Positions 1 through 7,743 are shown, counted from the stretch's first letter. The stretch: 12,549 nt of DNA from Phycisphaerales bacterium (GCA_028288775.1 JAQGHP010000706.1:1-12549), one strand, 5' to 3'. Program-made: numbers and translations. The notes: a model not told the origin generated them from the sequence alone.

Positions 1-2227
1 TCCACTCGGGCGAGCCTTCGCGCGCGGCGAACGCCGCGAGCGCCCGCGCCGCCTGCGGCGTGCCGATGCGGTACGCCGCGTTCACCGCACGTAGCAGCAC
101 CGGCTCAGCCAAGCCCTTCCGCTCCAAGAGCGCCGCGAGCTGCGGCAGGGCCGGCTCGATCGGCATGTCATTGATCGCGTGTGCCGCCTCCGAAACCAAC
201 TTCGGATCGGAGTCGGAAAGAAACATCGCGATTTCCGGCCGCCCGAGCTTGCGCAGCGTGAGCAGCACGCCCATGCGCACGGCGGATGAAGGGTCTTTCG
301 CCGCCGCCATCATCGCATCCACGTCGCCGCTACCAGTCAGTCCCATCACCCCGGCATGACGGAGGTGCCCGTCCTTGTCGTCATTGTCGCGGAGCATCGC
401 CAGCAGCGGCGCAACCGCTTCCCTCCGCCCGAGCCTTCCCAGCGCCTCGGCGGCAAAGAACCGCGGGCGCGCTTCGGGATCGGCCAGCAACTTCACAAGC
501 CTGGCGGTCGCCGACTGGAGGCGGGCTTCCCCCAGCACCTTCGCCGCCTGCGCCCGCACCTCGGCGTCGCCATCGGACAGAAGGGGCGTTACCGCGTCCA
601 ACGCAGCAGGCGTCTTTTCACCGATCTCGCCAAGGCCCCAAATGGCATGCAGTCGGGCGAGGCGGCTATCGGATTTTGCTGCGATCGGTGCGAAGAGCGG
701 GATGGCCACGTCACCGTGTGCGGCAAGGGCGAACTGCGCATTCTGACGCACGCGATGATCGCGATGGCTCAGCAGCCTGGCGAGCTCTTCGTTCGGGCGC
801 TTCTCGAAACCGTCCGCCAGGAGCTTGCGGGTCTCTTCGACAATCGGATCCTTCTGCGCCACGGCGTCGAAGATGCGATAGATGCGGCCCTTGCCCGGCT
901 TGTTCCAACCGTCCACCCAGTCGCAGGCGTACATGCCGCCGCGTGGGCTGAAGTCGATATCGGTGGCGAGCATGCCTTTGATAAATTCGCCATGGTCGGC
1001 CAGTTCGTAGGTCGCGCCTTTGGGCTTCATGGTGAAGGAGTGGACGACGCTGTTTCCGTGCCCGCCGCGGAAATCGACCATGAACAGGTGGTTGTCGTAC
1101 TTTTCGCTGAGGCCGGTGCCAGGGTAATAGGCCACGCCGCTGGGGCCGGAGCCCAGGTGCGCGACCGGGGGAAGGATGTACGCGCCCGAGAGCTTGGGCG
1201 CGACCTGGTAGAGCTCCTCCCACATCCACGGCCCGCCGCCACGGGGGAGGTGGGCGGCCTGATAGCCGATGCGCCAGCCGCTGTCGCCCCCTTGCACGAC
1301 GTAGACCCAGCGGGCGGGGTCGCCGTAGTCGGGGTTGTTGTCGCCGGTGAAGAGGTTTCCGTAGTCGTCGAAGACGAGCTGCTGCGGGTTGCGCAGGCCG
1401 GTGGCGAAGATTTCCAGGTGCGAGCCATCGACGTTGCAGCGGAAAACGCCGCCGGTGTCGGGGAGATAGGCGGCGCTTCCGTCGGCGGCCTTCGCGTTTG
1501 CGCCGCGGTCACCCACGGAGAAATAGATTTTGTGGTCCGGCCCGACACAGACGCCGTGGAGATCATGGCCGAGGAAGCTGATGTGTACGCCGTAACCCGT
1601 CGAGAGCTCTTTGCGGACATCCGCCTGGCCGTCGCCGGTGGTGTCCTGGAGGAGATAGAGCGCGGGAATGTCGGCGTAATACAGCTTCCCATCGAGCGGC
1701 AGCAGGCCCGCGCCAATGCCCGCCTCGATCGAGTTAAACCCCGCCGCGAAGATCGTCGCCTTGTTAGCTACTCCCGAGCCCGTGGTGTCTTCGATGAGCC
1801 GGATGCGGTCATCGTCCTTGGTCATGTTGCGGACGTTCGGGCCCATCTTGCGCTTGAGCAGCGCAACGCGGTCCGCCACGGTGCGGCAGGCCAGATCGTC
1901 CGTCAGCCAATCCATATGCCCGCGAATGTCGAGGACATCCGACGTGTGCCGGAACGTCTCGACGACGTACACGCGATCCTTGTCATCCACGCGCATGCAG
2001 ACGGGATTAGCCAGCATCGGCTCCGCCGCCCACAGTTCGATGCTCAGCCCATCCGCAACCTTGATGTGCCCGATGGACTGCTGGCCTTCATCCGAGGCGG
2101 TGTGGATTTCCTTACTGTAATCGTCATGCGTCAACTCATGACCGGCCCATGCGGTGGAGAGGGAGGCGAGAAACCACGCTGGCAAGGAAACGTGCCGCAC
2201 GGCGGCAAGGAGGATCGATTTAGACAT
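1..2227 (-). CDS. PVC-type secreted beta-propeller/HEAT-repeat protein (membrane-bound dehydrogenase family), 3' end outside window
   Basis: The frame is open from the ATG at 2227 to the left edge, giving 742 residues without a stop, so the C-terminus is missing. Residues 1-28 look like a Sec signal peptide (hydrophobic WFLASLSTAWA, cleavage after AWA). Residues about 60-455 resemble the propeller of the planctomycete/verrucomicrobial membrane-bound dehydrogenase family: LSIELWAAEP at 61, RVYVVETFR near 85, DTTGDGQAD near 195, FATGLRNPQQ near 274, RGGMYACDWVDGW near 429. Residues about 480-735 are HEAT-like helical repeats (LLSDGDAEVRAQAAKVLGEA and similar). Relatives usually end in a c-type cytochrome with a CxxCH motif, which would lie outside this window, so heme binding cannot be confirmed. 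The substrate is unknown; the family is thought to act in the periplasm, perhaps in sugar oxidation. An in-frame ATG at 2287 would add 20 polar residues before the signal peptide, so 2227 is preferred. No strong ribosome binding site is seen at either start. Confidence 0.9.
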   Translation of the reverse strand, partial: MSKSILLAAVRHVSLPAWFLASLSTAWAGHELTHDDYSKEIHTASDEGQQSIGHIKVADGLSIELWAAEPMLANPVCMRVDDKDRVYVVETFRHTSDVLDIRGHMDWLTDDLACRTVADRVALLKRKMGPNVRNMTKDDDRIRLIEDTTGSGVANKATIFAAGFNSIEAGIGAGLLPLDGKLYYADIPALYLLQDTTGDGQADVRKELSTGYGVHISFLGHDLHGVCVGPDHKIYFSVGDRGANAKAADGSAAYLPDTGGVFRCNVDGSHLEIFATGLRNPQQLVFDDYGNLFTGDNNPDYGDPARWVYVVQGGDSGWRIGYQAAHLPRGGGPWMWEELYQVAPKLSGAYILPPVAHLGSGPSGVAYYPGTGLSEKYDNHLFMVDFRGGHGNSVVHSFTMKPKGATYELADHGEFIKGMLATDIDFSPRGGMYACDWVDGWNKPGKGRIYRIFDAVAQKDPIVEETRKLLADGFEKRPNEELARLLSHRDHRVRQNAQFALAAHGDVAIPLFAPIAAKSDSRLARLHAIWGLGEIGEKTPAALDAVTPLLSDGDAEVRAQAAKVLGEARLQSATARLVKLLADPEARPRFFAAEALGRLGRREAVAPLLAMLRDNDDKDGHLRHAGVMGLTGSGDVDAMMAAAKDPSSAVRMGVLLTLRKLGRPEIAMFLSDSDPKLVSEAAHAINDMPIEPALPQLAALLERKGLAEPVLLRAVNAAYRIGTPQAARALAAFAAREGSPEW

Positions 2228-2420
2228 TGTGTATCGGAAGGTAGACGACGAATAAATCTGACGCAACGAGCGCCAAGACGACGGCATTCTCAATAGTGCA
2301 GGAGGCGCGACGCGTTGACGGTTCCGGCGGTCTGTCTTCAGTTCCCACCACCGGTACACCCGGGGGAGGGAGAACGGACCCCGCCGAAACTGTCACATAC
2401 CCTGGCTTGGAATTGCCGGC

Positions 2421-3248
2421 TTAACGCCTTCTGGTCTTCGCGAACATCCACGGTAGCAGCTCGGGCTCGTGAAACGCCGGCGTCCAGCTTCCGTGACCCT
2501 CGGCGGGGTATTCCGTGTACTTGGGGTCTCCGCTCGCGAGTTTCATCGCGTTGATCATGTTGCGGCTTCGGAAGGTTTTCACCACCGTGTCCTGCCCACC
2601 GTGAAATGCCCAGAGCGGGAGCCTGGCGATTTTCGCGGCCTGCTTCTCGTCCCCCCCGCCGCAAATCGGCATGGCTGCGGCAAAGAGGTCGGGGTGCCGG
2701 GTGATGACGTCCCACACCGCAAAGCCCCCCATCGAAAGCCCGGCGACATACAGCCGATCGGCGTCGATCGCGAATTCCTTCTGAACGGCCGTGAGGATTC
2801 CCAGGCTCAGCTTCAACTGATCGCTGGGCTGCTCCGGCTGAATTTCCGAGTCCGCGCTCCAAGGCACATTGACCCACTGCCTGCCCTTCGGGCACTGCGG
2901 CGCGACCACAAAGCACGGGAATTTCTCGCGATTTTCGGGCTTCTGAAACACTTCGATGCCGTTTTTCCACTGGCTCTTGTTGTCGTCCCCGCACTCACCG
3001 ACGCCGTGGTAGAAGAGGACCAGCGGATACTTCTTCGCAGGGTTGTAATCTTTGGGCGCGAGGAGTAGGTACGGCATGGCGTTGCCGTCGGCATCTTTGA
3101 ACACGCGTGGGTCGGGAGTGGGCATGTCGTCTTTCTTCTCCTCTGCGCGTGCCGAAGACGCGGCACACACCAAAGCCGCGAGAACCAGCAGCGTCGCCGG
3201 GAACATGCCCGGTCGAGTTACGTTCGGACGAAGCATGCGATTCAACAT
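2421..3248 (-). CDS. Secreted alpha/beta-hydrolase esterase / predicted peptidase
   Basis: This 275-residue protein has a signal peptide (hydrophobic residues about 16-31, cleavage after ARA at 35). The mature part is a single alpha/beta-hydrolase domain. The strand and oxyanion region is PLVLFYHGVGECGDD at 75-89. The nucleophile elbow is GLSMGG with Ser172, the acid is probably Asp220 (FHGGQDTVV) and the base His252 (AEGHGSW). Size and motif order match the prolyl-oligopeptidase-like/polyhydroxybutyrate-depolymerase-like esterases often labelled 'predicted peptidase'. It probably cleaves an ester or peptide bond outside the cytoplasm; the substrate cannot be told from sequence. The start is fixed by a strong GGAGGT six bases upstream. 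It lies upstream of the propeller/HEAT gene on the same strand, with a 193-base gap, so co-transcription is possible but not shown. Feruloyl or acetylxylan esterase are alternative readings. Confidence 0.9.
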   Translation of the reverse strand: MLNRMLRPNVTRPGMFPATLLVLAALVCAASSARAEEKKDDMPTPDPRVFKDADGNAMPYLLLAPKDYNPAKKYPLVLFYHGVGECGDDNKSQWKNGIEVFQKPENREKFPCFVVAPQCPKGRQWVNVPWSADSEIQPEQPSDQLKLSLGILTAVQKEFAIDADRLYVAGLSMGGFAVWDVITRHPDLFAAAMPICGGGDEKQAAKIARLPLWAFHGGQDTVVKTFRSRNMINAMKLASGDPKYTEYPAEGHGSWTPAFHEPELLPWMFAKTRRR

Positions 3249-3254
3249 AAATAG

Positions 3255-3260
3255 ACCTCC
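3255..3260 (-). promoter_or_regulatory. Ribosome binding site of the esterase gene
   Basis: GGAGGT reads on the minus strand and ends six bases before the ATG at 3248. It is one of the strongest Shine-Dalgarno matches in the window and selects this ATG over the in-frame Met codons 5 and 15. Confidence 0.8.
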
Positions 3261-3310
3261 AACGGGAATCCCTTACTGACACGCACCACACGTACAGGAT
3301 TTCCCACGTT

Positions 3311-3409
3311 GGTGCATTGCCGTATCCGAATTCTGTAGGGTGGGCGTACTCGCCCACCGCGTTGCCCGTGCCGACAAACTCGCGATGGGCGAGTACGCCC
3401 ACCCTACAA
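3311..3409. repeat. Palindromic repeat element, copy 1 (MITE-like)
   Basis: Two 23-base arms, 3334-3356 and 3386-3408, are perfect reverse complements separated by a 29-base loop. Each arm carries its own small hairpin (GGGCG-TACT-CGCCC). The whole 99 bases, including a non-palindromic 23-base left extension, recur at 10175-10273 with 10 mismatches and no gaps. There is no coding capacity, so if mobile it would depend on a transposase elsewhere. ACGTTG occurs just outside both ends (3306-3311 and 3411-3416) and might be a target duplication, although its last base overlaps the element. The element lies between the 3' end of the lipoprotein gene and the 5' end of the esterase gene, where its hairpin could stop or attenuate transcription. 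Confidence 0.9.
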
Positions 3410-3452
3410 TACGTTGCCGCGTGGGCGACACACCAACCCGAAAAATGCTCTA

Positions 3453-4037
3453 TCAACGCGAATGGCGACCCGCGTCTACCGCTGATGCCTTGTTCGCATC
3501 CGCCTTGCGCTTCTTCGCGGCTTGCCATGCTGCTTGAATCCGCAACCGCGCTTCGGGCGACAGGAACGCCGCGACGCGGGCATCGCGCGAAACATCATAC
3601 AACGCCCGCGCCATGTCTTCCGCGTCCGCGGGATCGCACCGAGGTGCTGCGATGGGAAGTTGGGCGATCCGCGGCCCCTTTCCGCCGCCCTCAGAGAGCA
3701 ACACCGTTCCGTCCTTGAGGGCGAACGTGCGGCCCATTACGTCGATCACTTCGCCGCGGCCCGAGCAGCGGGAGTGGAACAGAAGATCGCCTTCGGGCAG
3801 AACAAACAGGTGCGTGCCCGGCGCGTGGCGGTGTGCCGCGGCAAGCAGGCCGTCCTGCCGCACTAGCAAAACGTACCACAGGCCCTTGGCGTCGTAATCA
3901 TACAGGCAAGCTTCGGAGTCGGTGAGCGCGCCGCCGCAGGGATCACGGTTGGGCGGGATGTCGTACTGGGCGCAGCCGGTGAGGGAGGTGATGAGAAGGA
4001 GGACGGCCGACAGGCCAGGATAATTCCGTAATATCAC
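3453..4037 (-). CDS. Small lipoprotein of unknown function
   Basis: I do not recognise this 194-residue protein as a named family. Its N-terminus is a lipoprotein signal: a short positively charged start, a hydrophobic run (LSAVLLLITSLTGC) and a lipobox LTGC with Cys22 as the probable lipidated residue. The mature part has four more cysteines (34, 44, 91, 134), which could form disulfides in the periplasm. It also has a beta-rich central part (LWYVLLVRQDGLLAAAHRH, THLFVLPEGDLLFHSR) and a charged Ala/Lys-rich tail (AWQAAKKRKADANKAS). It starts with GTG at 4037 and overlaps the upstream Uma2 gene by four bases (GTGA), so translation is probably coupled. There is no clear Shine-Dalgarno sequence, which fits re-initiation. 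Its role next to a Uma2 protein is unknown. Confidence 0.75.
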   Translation of the reverse strand: MILRNYPGLSAVLLLITSLTGCAQYDIPPNRDPCGGALTDSEACLYDYDAKGLWYVLLVRQDGLLAAAHRHAPGTHLFVLPEGDLLFHSRCSGRGEVIDVMGRTFALKDGTVLLSEGGGKGPRIAQLPIAAPRCDPADAEDMARALYDVSRDARVAAFLSPEARLRIQAAWQAAKKRKADANKASAVDAGRHSR

Positions 4038-4732
4038 AGCCGATTCCCGCGGACAAACGCCGCGTGCTCCGGCGTGGCGAGGCCCATGTTCAGAACGTCG
4101 GTCACGCGCCCGACGTCACCCCGAAACAGCGCCGGCGCGTCGAGCCATAGTCCCGGAAGCGATGGCGATTGAAAGATGCCATCGGGACCGGAAGACAATT
4201 CCGTGTACGAACCCGCCTGCTCGCCATTCGGGTGGACGCACCAGACCACACGGGATTCACGAACTATAAGGATAAGATACTCGCACACGCCGTAACGCTC
4301 GTAGTCATCACGTTTCTGGAAAAGGTCGCAGGCTCGGTCGCTCGATGCGACCTCGGCAATTAATTCCGGAGGGCCGACGAGATAACCGTCGCGACTAATC
4401 CGGGTCCTCCCGCCTTCCAAAACCAAACACGCGTCAGGTTGCGGCTCACTGTCGCTACCGAGGATGGTGGTGACGGTATCGAGCACTCGTGCGTGCGGAG
4501 TTCTTGCGCGATAAAGACCGAGCCACATCATCAGAAGGCCGTGTACGTGACCATGATCCGCTTTGTGTGGGGATGTCACATAGACAGTTCCCCCGATGAG
4601 TTCAGCCCGAAACTTCTCGGGCATTTCTTCGTACCGAGCGTGGAACGTCGGCTGATCAATTCGATCGCCGTTCTCCAAAGTCGGGAGGGTGCGTGCAGGT
4701 CGAATGGTGTCGGTCGCAAGCGAGACTCTCAT
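4034..4732 (-). CDS. Uma2-family (DUF820) PD-(D/E)XK endonuclease-fold protein
   Basis: This 232-residue protein matches the Uma2 pattern throughout. AELIGGTVYV at 43-52 is the opening strand and HGHVHGLLMMW at 60-70 the first helix. EPQPDACLVL at 96-105 holds Asp100, PPELIAEVASS at 121-131 holds Glu127, and LFQKRDDYERYGVCEYLI at 137-154 supplies Lys140 and the family's K..Y..GV.EYLI helix. D100, E127 and K140 are the likely catalytic set of the PD-(D/E)XK fold. Uma2 proteins are common and often multicopy in planctomycetes and cyanobacteria, and their cellular role is poorly known. The start ATG has only a weak GAGAG upstream. The gene begins 66 bases after the EF-G-like gene on the same strand and overlaps the lipoprotein gene at its 3' end, so all three could share a transcript. 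The N-terminal 25 residues are less conserved in appearance, leaving the exact start uncertain. Confidence 0.9.
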   Translation of the reverse strand: MRVSLATDTIRPARTLPTLENGDRIDQPTFHARYEEMPEKFRAELIGGTVYVTSPHKADHGHVHGLLMMWLGLYRARTPHARVLDTVTTILGSDSEPQPDACLVLEGGRTRISRDGYLVGPPELIAEVASSDRACDLFQKRDDYERYGVCEYLILIVRESRVVWCVHPNGEQAGSYTELSSGPDGIFQSPSLPGLWLDAPALFRGDVGRVTDVLNMGLATPEHAAFVRGNRL

Positions 4733-4798
4733 ACGGGTACTCTCAGCGATCCAAGGATATGGCGGTGTTGCTACGCACCCATATACCTTCCTGCACGG

Positions 4799-6868
4799 CT
4801 ATTCCTCTTCCGCCTTCGGCTTGTACTGGGCGGCGATGTGCTGTTGCACGTTGGCGGGCACGGCTTCGTAATGGCTGAGTTCCATGACGAAGCTCCCCTG
4901 CCCGCCGGTCACGCTCTTGAGTTGCGATTGGTACTGCATCACCTCGCTCAGCGGGGCTTGGGCGCGGACTTGGGCCATGCCGCCGGGCAACATGTCGGTG
5001 CCTTGGATGCGGCCGCGTTTTCCGGAGAGGTCGCCGGTGATGGAGCCGACGTTGCCTTCAGGCACGGTCACTTCCATGTTGACGATCGGCTCGAGCAGCA
5101 CCGGCCGTGCCTTGAGCACCGCGTCCTTGAACGCGAATTTGCCCGCGGCACGAAATGCCACTTCCTTGCTATCGACCGGATGATGCTTGCCGTCCGTGAT
5201 GGCCACGCGGATGTCCTGCATCGGGTACCCCGCGATGACACCCTGGTCCATCAGGTCGTGAATGCCCTTCTCCACCGCGGGGATGAACTGCCCAGGGATC
5301 GTTCCGCCGAAGACTTCGTTGATGATCTCATACCCGACTCCGCCCACAGCCTTGCGGCTGGGGGACGACTCTTCCAGCGGCTCAACGCGGAGGAACACTT
5401 CCCCGAATTGCCCCGCGCCGCCGGTCTGTTTCTTGTGGCGATGATGTCCCTCCGCGACCGCGGCGATGGTCTCGTGATAGGCGATCTTCGGGGGCTTGGT
5501 GTCCACGTGCAGCCCGCGGTTGGCGAGTTTTTCCAGCACCAGCCGCAGGTGCAATTCGCCCAGCCCGTTGATGACGACTTCATGGGTTTGCCGGTCGGTG
5601 TGCCACTTGAAGGTCGGGTCTTCCTCCATGAGCTTGGCCAGTGCGCCGGAGAGTTTTTGCTCGTCGCCGCGGGCTTTGGGGGTGACGGCCAGGCCGTACA
5701 TAGGCGTGGGGAACGCCAGAGGCTTGAGGTGGACGCTGTCGAGGGCGTGGTCGTCGTGAAGGACGTCGCCCGCGTGGATTTCGTCGATCTTCGCCACCGC
5801 ACCGATGTCACCCGCGATGATGGCGTCCGCCTCGCGGTGTTCCTTGCCCTGCAAATGAAAGACGTGCCCGAGCTTGATGGATTTTTTCGAGTGCCCGATG
5901 AATACCTGCGTGTTGCCCGCGGCCCGGCCCTGATGCACGCGGAAGATCGCCAGTTTGCCGACGAACGGGTCGGTCGTGACTTTGAACACGTGGGCGAGCA
6001 GCAGGCCGCTGGGGTTGTTGGCGTATTGGAAGGGCCGCTCGCTCTCGCCTTCGCCGCTGACGAACGATCGCGGGTTGCCTTCCAGCGGGCTGGGGAAATG
6101 GCGGGCCATCGCGTCGAGGAGCTCGGCGATCCCCACGCCGTTCTTCGCGTCCGTGAAGAGAATGGGCACGACGTGCGCCTCGTCCATCGCCTTTTCAAAG
6201 GGCTCGTGCAGCGCATCGTAGTCGGGCTCCTCGCCGCCCAGATACTTCTCCATGAGGTTTTCGTCCATCTCGACGATCTGGTCGAGGATCGCGGCGTGGC
6301 AGCGGCGCACGGTGTCGAAATCGGACTCGCCGTCGGTGCCCAAAAGGCAGTCGACGACTGCCTTGCCGCCGCTGGAGGGGAGGTTGATCGGCAGGCATTC
6401 GGGGCCGAAGGTCTCGCGGAGTTGTTCGACGAGTGCTTCGACGTCAACGTCCGGCATATCGATTTTATTGACGATAATCGCGCGGGGGAGATTGCGCTCC
6501 TTCGCCGCGTCCATGATGCGGCGGGTGACGACTTCCACACCGTTCTGCGCATTAACTACCACGGCCACCGTCTCCACCGCCGGCATGCACGCCAGCGCCT
6601 GCCCGATGAGATCGGGCGATCCGGGCGCGTCGATCAGGTTGATGCGCTTGCCGGCGTGGTCGGCGTGCAGGACCGCTGGGTAGATCGAATGCTTATGTTC
6701 CTTCTCTTCCTTTTCGAAGTCGCTGAAGCTGGAGCCGTCCGCCACGGATCCTTTTCGGTTGACCGTGCCGCTGGCCAGGAGCAGCGCGTCTACCAGCGTG
6801 GTTTTTCCCGATCCCCCGTGGCCGGCGATGAGAATGTTGCGAATGTCCGCGGTGGTGTAGTTGGGCAT
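4799..6868 (-). CDS. EF-G-like translational GTPase (EF-G-2 type)
   Basis: This is a full-length 689-residue EF-G paralogue. G1 is GHGGSGKTT at 16-24, G3 is DAPG at 80-83 and G4 is NKID at 134-137. Domain II covers about 285-380 and domain III includes INGLGELHLRLVLEKL at 433-448. Domain IV includes GTIPGQFIPAVEKGI at 522-536 and GKHHPVDSKEVAF at 560-572. Domain V runs from EPIVNMEVTVPEGNVGSI to SHYEAVP. His563 aligns with the domain-IV tip histidine of canonical EF-G. Two things are unusual: the G3 His of DTPGH is replaced by Ser84, and switch I lacks the RGIT motif (EHKHSIYPA instead). These fit the divergent EF-G-2 group, as in Thermus EF-G-2, rather than the housekeeping factor. The ATG at 6868 is chosen for its GAGGA eight bases upstream; an extension to 6976 adds residues unlike EF-G. 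It probably acts on ribosomes in the cytoplasm, perhaps under special conditions. Confidence 0.93.
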   Translation of the reverse strand: MPNYTTADIRNILIAGHGGSGKTTLVDALLLASGTVNRKGSVADGSSFSDFEKEEKEHKHSIYPAVLHADHAGKRINLIDAPGSPDLIGQALACMPAVETVAVVVNAQNGVEVVTRRIMDAAKERNLPRAIIVNKIDMPDVDVEALVEQLRETFGPECLPINLPSSGGKAVVDCLLGTDGESDFDTVRRCHAAILDQIVEMDENLMEKYLGGEEPDYDALHEPFEKAMDEAHVVPILFTDAKNGVGIAELLDAMARHFPSPLEGNPRSFVSGEGESERPFQYANNPSGLLLAHVFKVTTDPFVGKLAIFRVHQGRAAGNTQVFIGHSKKSIKLGHVFHLQGKEHREADAIIAGDIGAVAKIDEIHAGDVLHDDHALDSVHLKPLAFPTPMYGLAVTPKARGDEQKLSGALAKLMEEDPTFKWHTDRQTHEVVINGLGELHLRLVLEKLANRGLHVDTKPPKIAYHETIAAVAEGHHRHKKQTGGAGQFGEVFLRVEPLEESSPSRKAVGGVGYEIINEVFGGTIPGQFIPAVEKGIHDLMDQGVIAGYPMQDIRVAITDGKHHPVDSKEVAFRAAGKFAFKDAVLKARPVLLEPIVNMEVTVPEGNVGSITGDLSGKRGRIQGTDMLPGGMAQVRAQAPLSEVMQYQSQLKSVTGGQGSFVMELSHYEAVPANVQQHIAAQYKPKAEEE

Positions 6869-6876
6869 GAGTGGGT

Positions 6877-6881
6877 TCCTC
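6877..6881 (-). promoter_or_regulatory. Ribosome binding site of the EF-G-like gene
   Basis: CCGAGGAACCC on the minus strand places GAGGA eight bases before the ATG at 6868. This decides the start against the longer reading from 6976, whose extra 36 residues are Arg-rich and unlike any EF-G N-terminus. Confidence 0.75.
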
Positions 6882-6948
6882 GGAAATGCCCCGCGAAACA
6901 AGGCGACGACGCCACGTCCGCGGCGGTGGTCGGTCCATGCACGGTTAA

Positions 6949-6976
6949 AGTATAGATGCCGGGCATGCCCGGGCAA
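6949..6976 (-). promoter_or_regulatory. Candidate sigma70-type promoter of the EF-G-like gene
   Basis: On the minus strand, TTGCCC (6976-6971) is followed after 16 bases by TATACT (6954-6949), a good fit to a -35/-10 pair. It would give a leader of roughly 70-75 bases. The spacer holds a perfect 14-base palindrome, CCGGGCATGCCCGG (6959-6972), overlapped by TGCCCGGGCA (6966-6975). Either could be a repressor site. The assignment rests on pattern only. Confidence 0.4.
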
Positions 6977-7148
6977 GGCCGAATCGGCCCGGTGCCCTCT
7001 TCATTGTCGTCCCTCTACAAACTTGCCCGGTCAAGTGTAAGATCGCGGGCGGTTGTGACGACTCCCCTGAATGCCGCCGCGGCGAGTGCCGCGGGGCACG
7101 CAACGGGAGAATCCGCGGGCGGTAATCATTCTGCCGACTTCCACCCCC

Positions 7149-7568
7149 ATGCATCGTACGGACCTCATCCTCCCCTTCCTGCGCTCTCGGCCGCTTCGTC
7201 TCGTGATACTGGCATTCCAGGCAATCTGGCTGAACGCCATCGTGCCAGGCCACACCCGCGGCGGCGTGCAGGTTGCCGGATCAGAATGCCAGGCTTGCGG
7301 TATCGCGCCGGCTCCCCTTGCGGCACGCCCCTGCTGCCATCCCGACACGAAAAGTTCGCACGATTCCCCCCGAGCCCCCATCCCGGGCGATCCCGCGTCG
7401 CATTGTGCAATTTGCTACTTCGCCGCCATGCTTTCGCCGGCGGTTGCCGTGGACATCACTCACCCGCCGCTCGTCGCGGTCGCATTGGTTGAGGCACTGC
7501 CCGCCCTCGCCGCGCCGCGGGCTCAAGTATTCCCCACCTACCTAGGCCGCGCCCCGCCCGCCTGCTGA
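7149..7568 (+). CDS. Cys/His-rich small membrane protein, DUF2946-like, copper-associated
   Basis: The 139-residue reading starts at ATG 7149; an in-frame ATG at 7071 would add 26 residues. Neither start has a clear Shine-Dalgarno sequence. A hydrophobic N-terminal segment (about 16-32, LRLVILAFQAIWLNAIV) could be an anchor or signal. It is followed by metal-ligand-like clusters: C47xxC50, C62-C63-H64, H71, and H85-C86xxC89. A second hydrophobic stretch spans about 94-123, and the protein ends in GRAPPAC. The paired cysteines, a hydrophobic segment and an RAPP-type tail resemble DUF2946 proteins, which are often encoded beside copper genes. Here it precedes the barrel-copC-copD genes on the same strand with a 188-base gap. 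Metal binding in the membrane or periplasm is likely but inferred. The DUF2946 assignment is by appearance, not by a profile match. Confidence 0.6.
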   Translation: MHRTDLILPFLRSRPLRLVILAFQAIWLNAIVPGHTRGGVQVAGSECQACGIAPAPLAARPCCHPDTKSSHDSPRAPIPGDPASHCAICYFAAMLSPAVAVDITHPPLVAVALVEALPALAAPRAQVFPTYLGRAPPAC

Positions 7569-7691
7569 TGGGCGTCCTGTGACCGCGCGCCCCCTGAATT
7601 TCCTTAAATGTCACCCGGCTCCGCCGCGCCCACACTTCGGAAGACGGCGCTGGAGCTGATGCCGCGGGTCACGTCTTTCCTATTTATTGCT

Positions 7692-7697
7692 TTTAAT
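7692..7697 (+). promoter_or_regulatory. Possible -10 element ahead of the barrel-copC-copD genes
   Basis: The gap between the DUF2946-like gene and the barrel gene contains an AT-rich patch (about 7675-7699) in otherwise GC-rich DNA. TTTAAT at 7692-7697 is a plausible -10, but no good -35 sits 16-18 bases upstream (TCACGT at 7669). It suggests the downstream genes may have their own promoter. Confidence 0.2.
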
Positions 7698-7743
7698 CTG
7701 GGCCCTCTCCTGAATTGTCAGAACGAGGATTGACGGGCCGTCT

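Noticed and set aside
356..2296. 646-codon open frame on the plus strand
   Set aside because: It lies antisense to the propeller/HEAT gene, whose minus-strand frame shows clear family motifs and a signal peptide. The plus frame is a product of high-GC codon bias and its translation resembles no family I know.
3334..3408. CRISPR repeat or simple rho-independent terminator
   Set aside because: There is no spaced direct-repeat array, and no T-run follows the hairpin on either strand. A dispersed palindromic element explains it better.
3317..3718. Plus-strand frame starting inside the palindromic repeat
   Set aside because: It begins in the repeat and continues antisense to the lipoprotein gene. 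Peptides with VGWAYSPT or GVLAHR come from translating the repeat and are not real proteins.
4439..6955. 838-codon open frame on the plus strand
   Set aside because: It is antisense to the EF-G-like gene and to part of the Uma2 gene, both with unmistakable motifs. The translation is His/Arg/Val-rich shadow sequence.
6869..6976. N-terminal extension of the EF-G-like protein from an ATG at 6976
   Set aside because: The extra 36 residues are unlike EF-G and would overlap the candidate promoter; the ATG at 6868 has a proper ribosome binding site.
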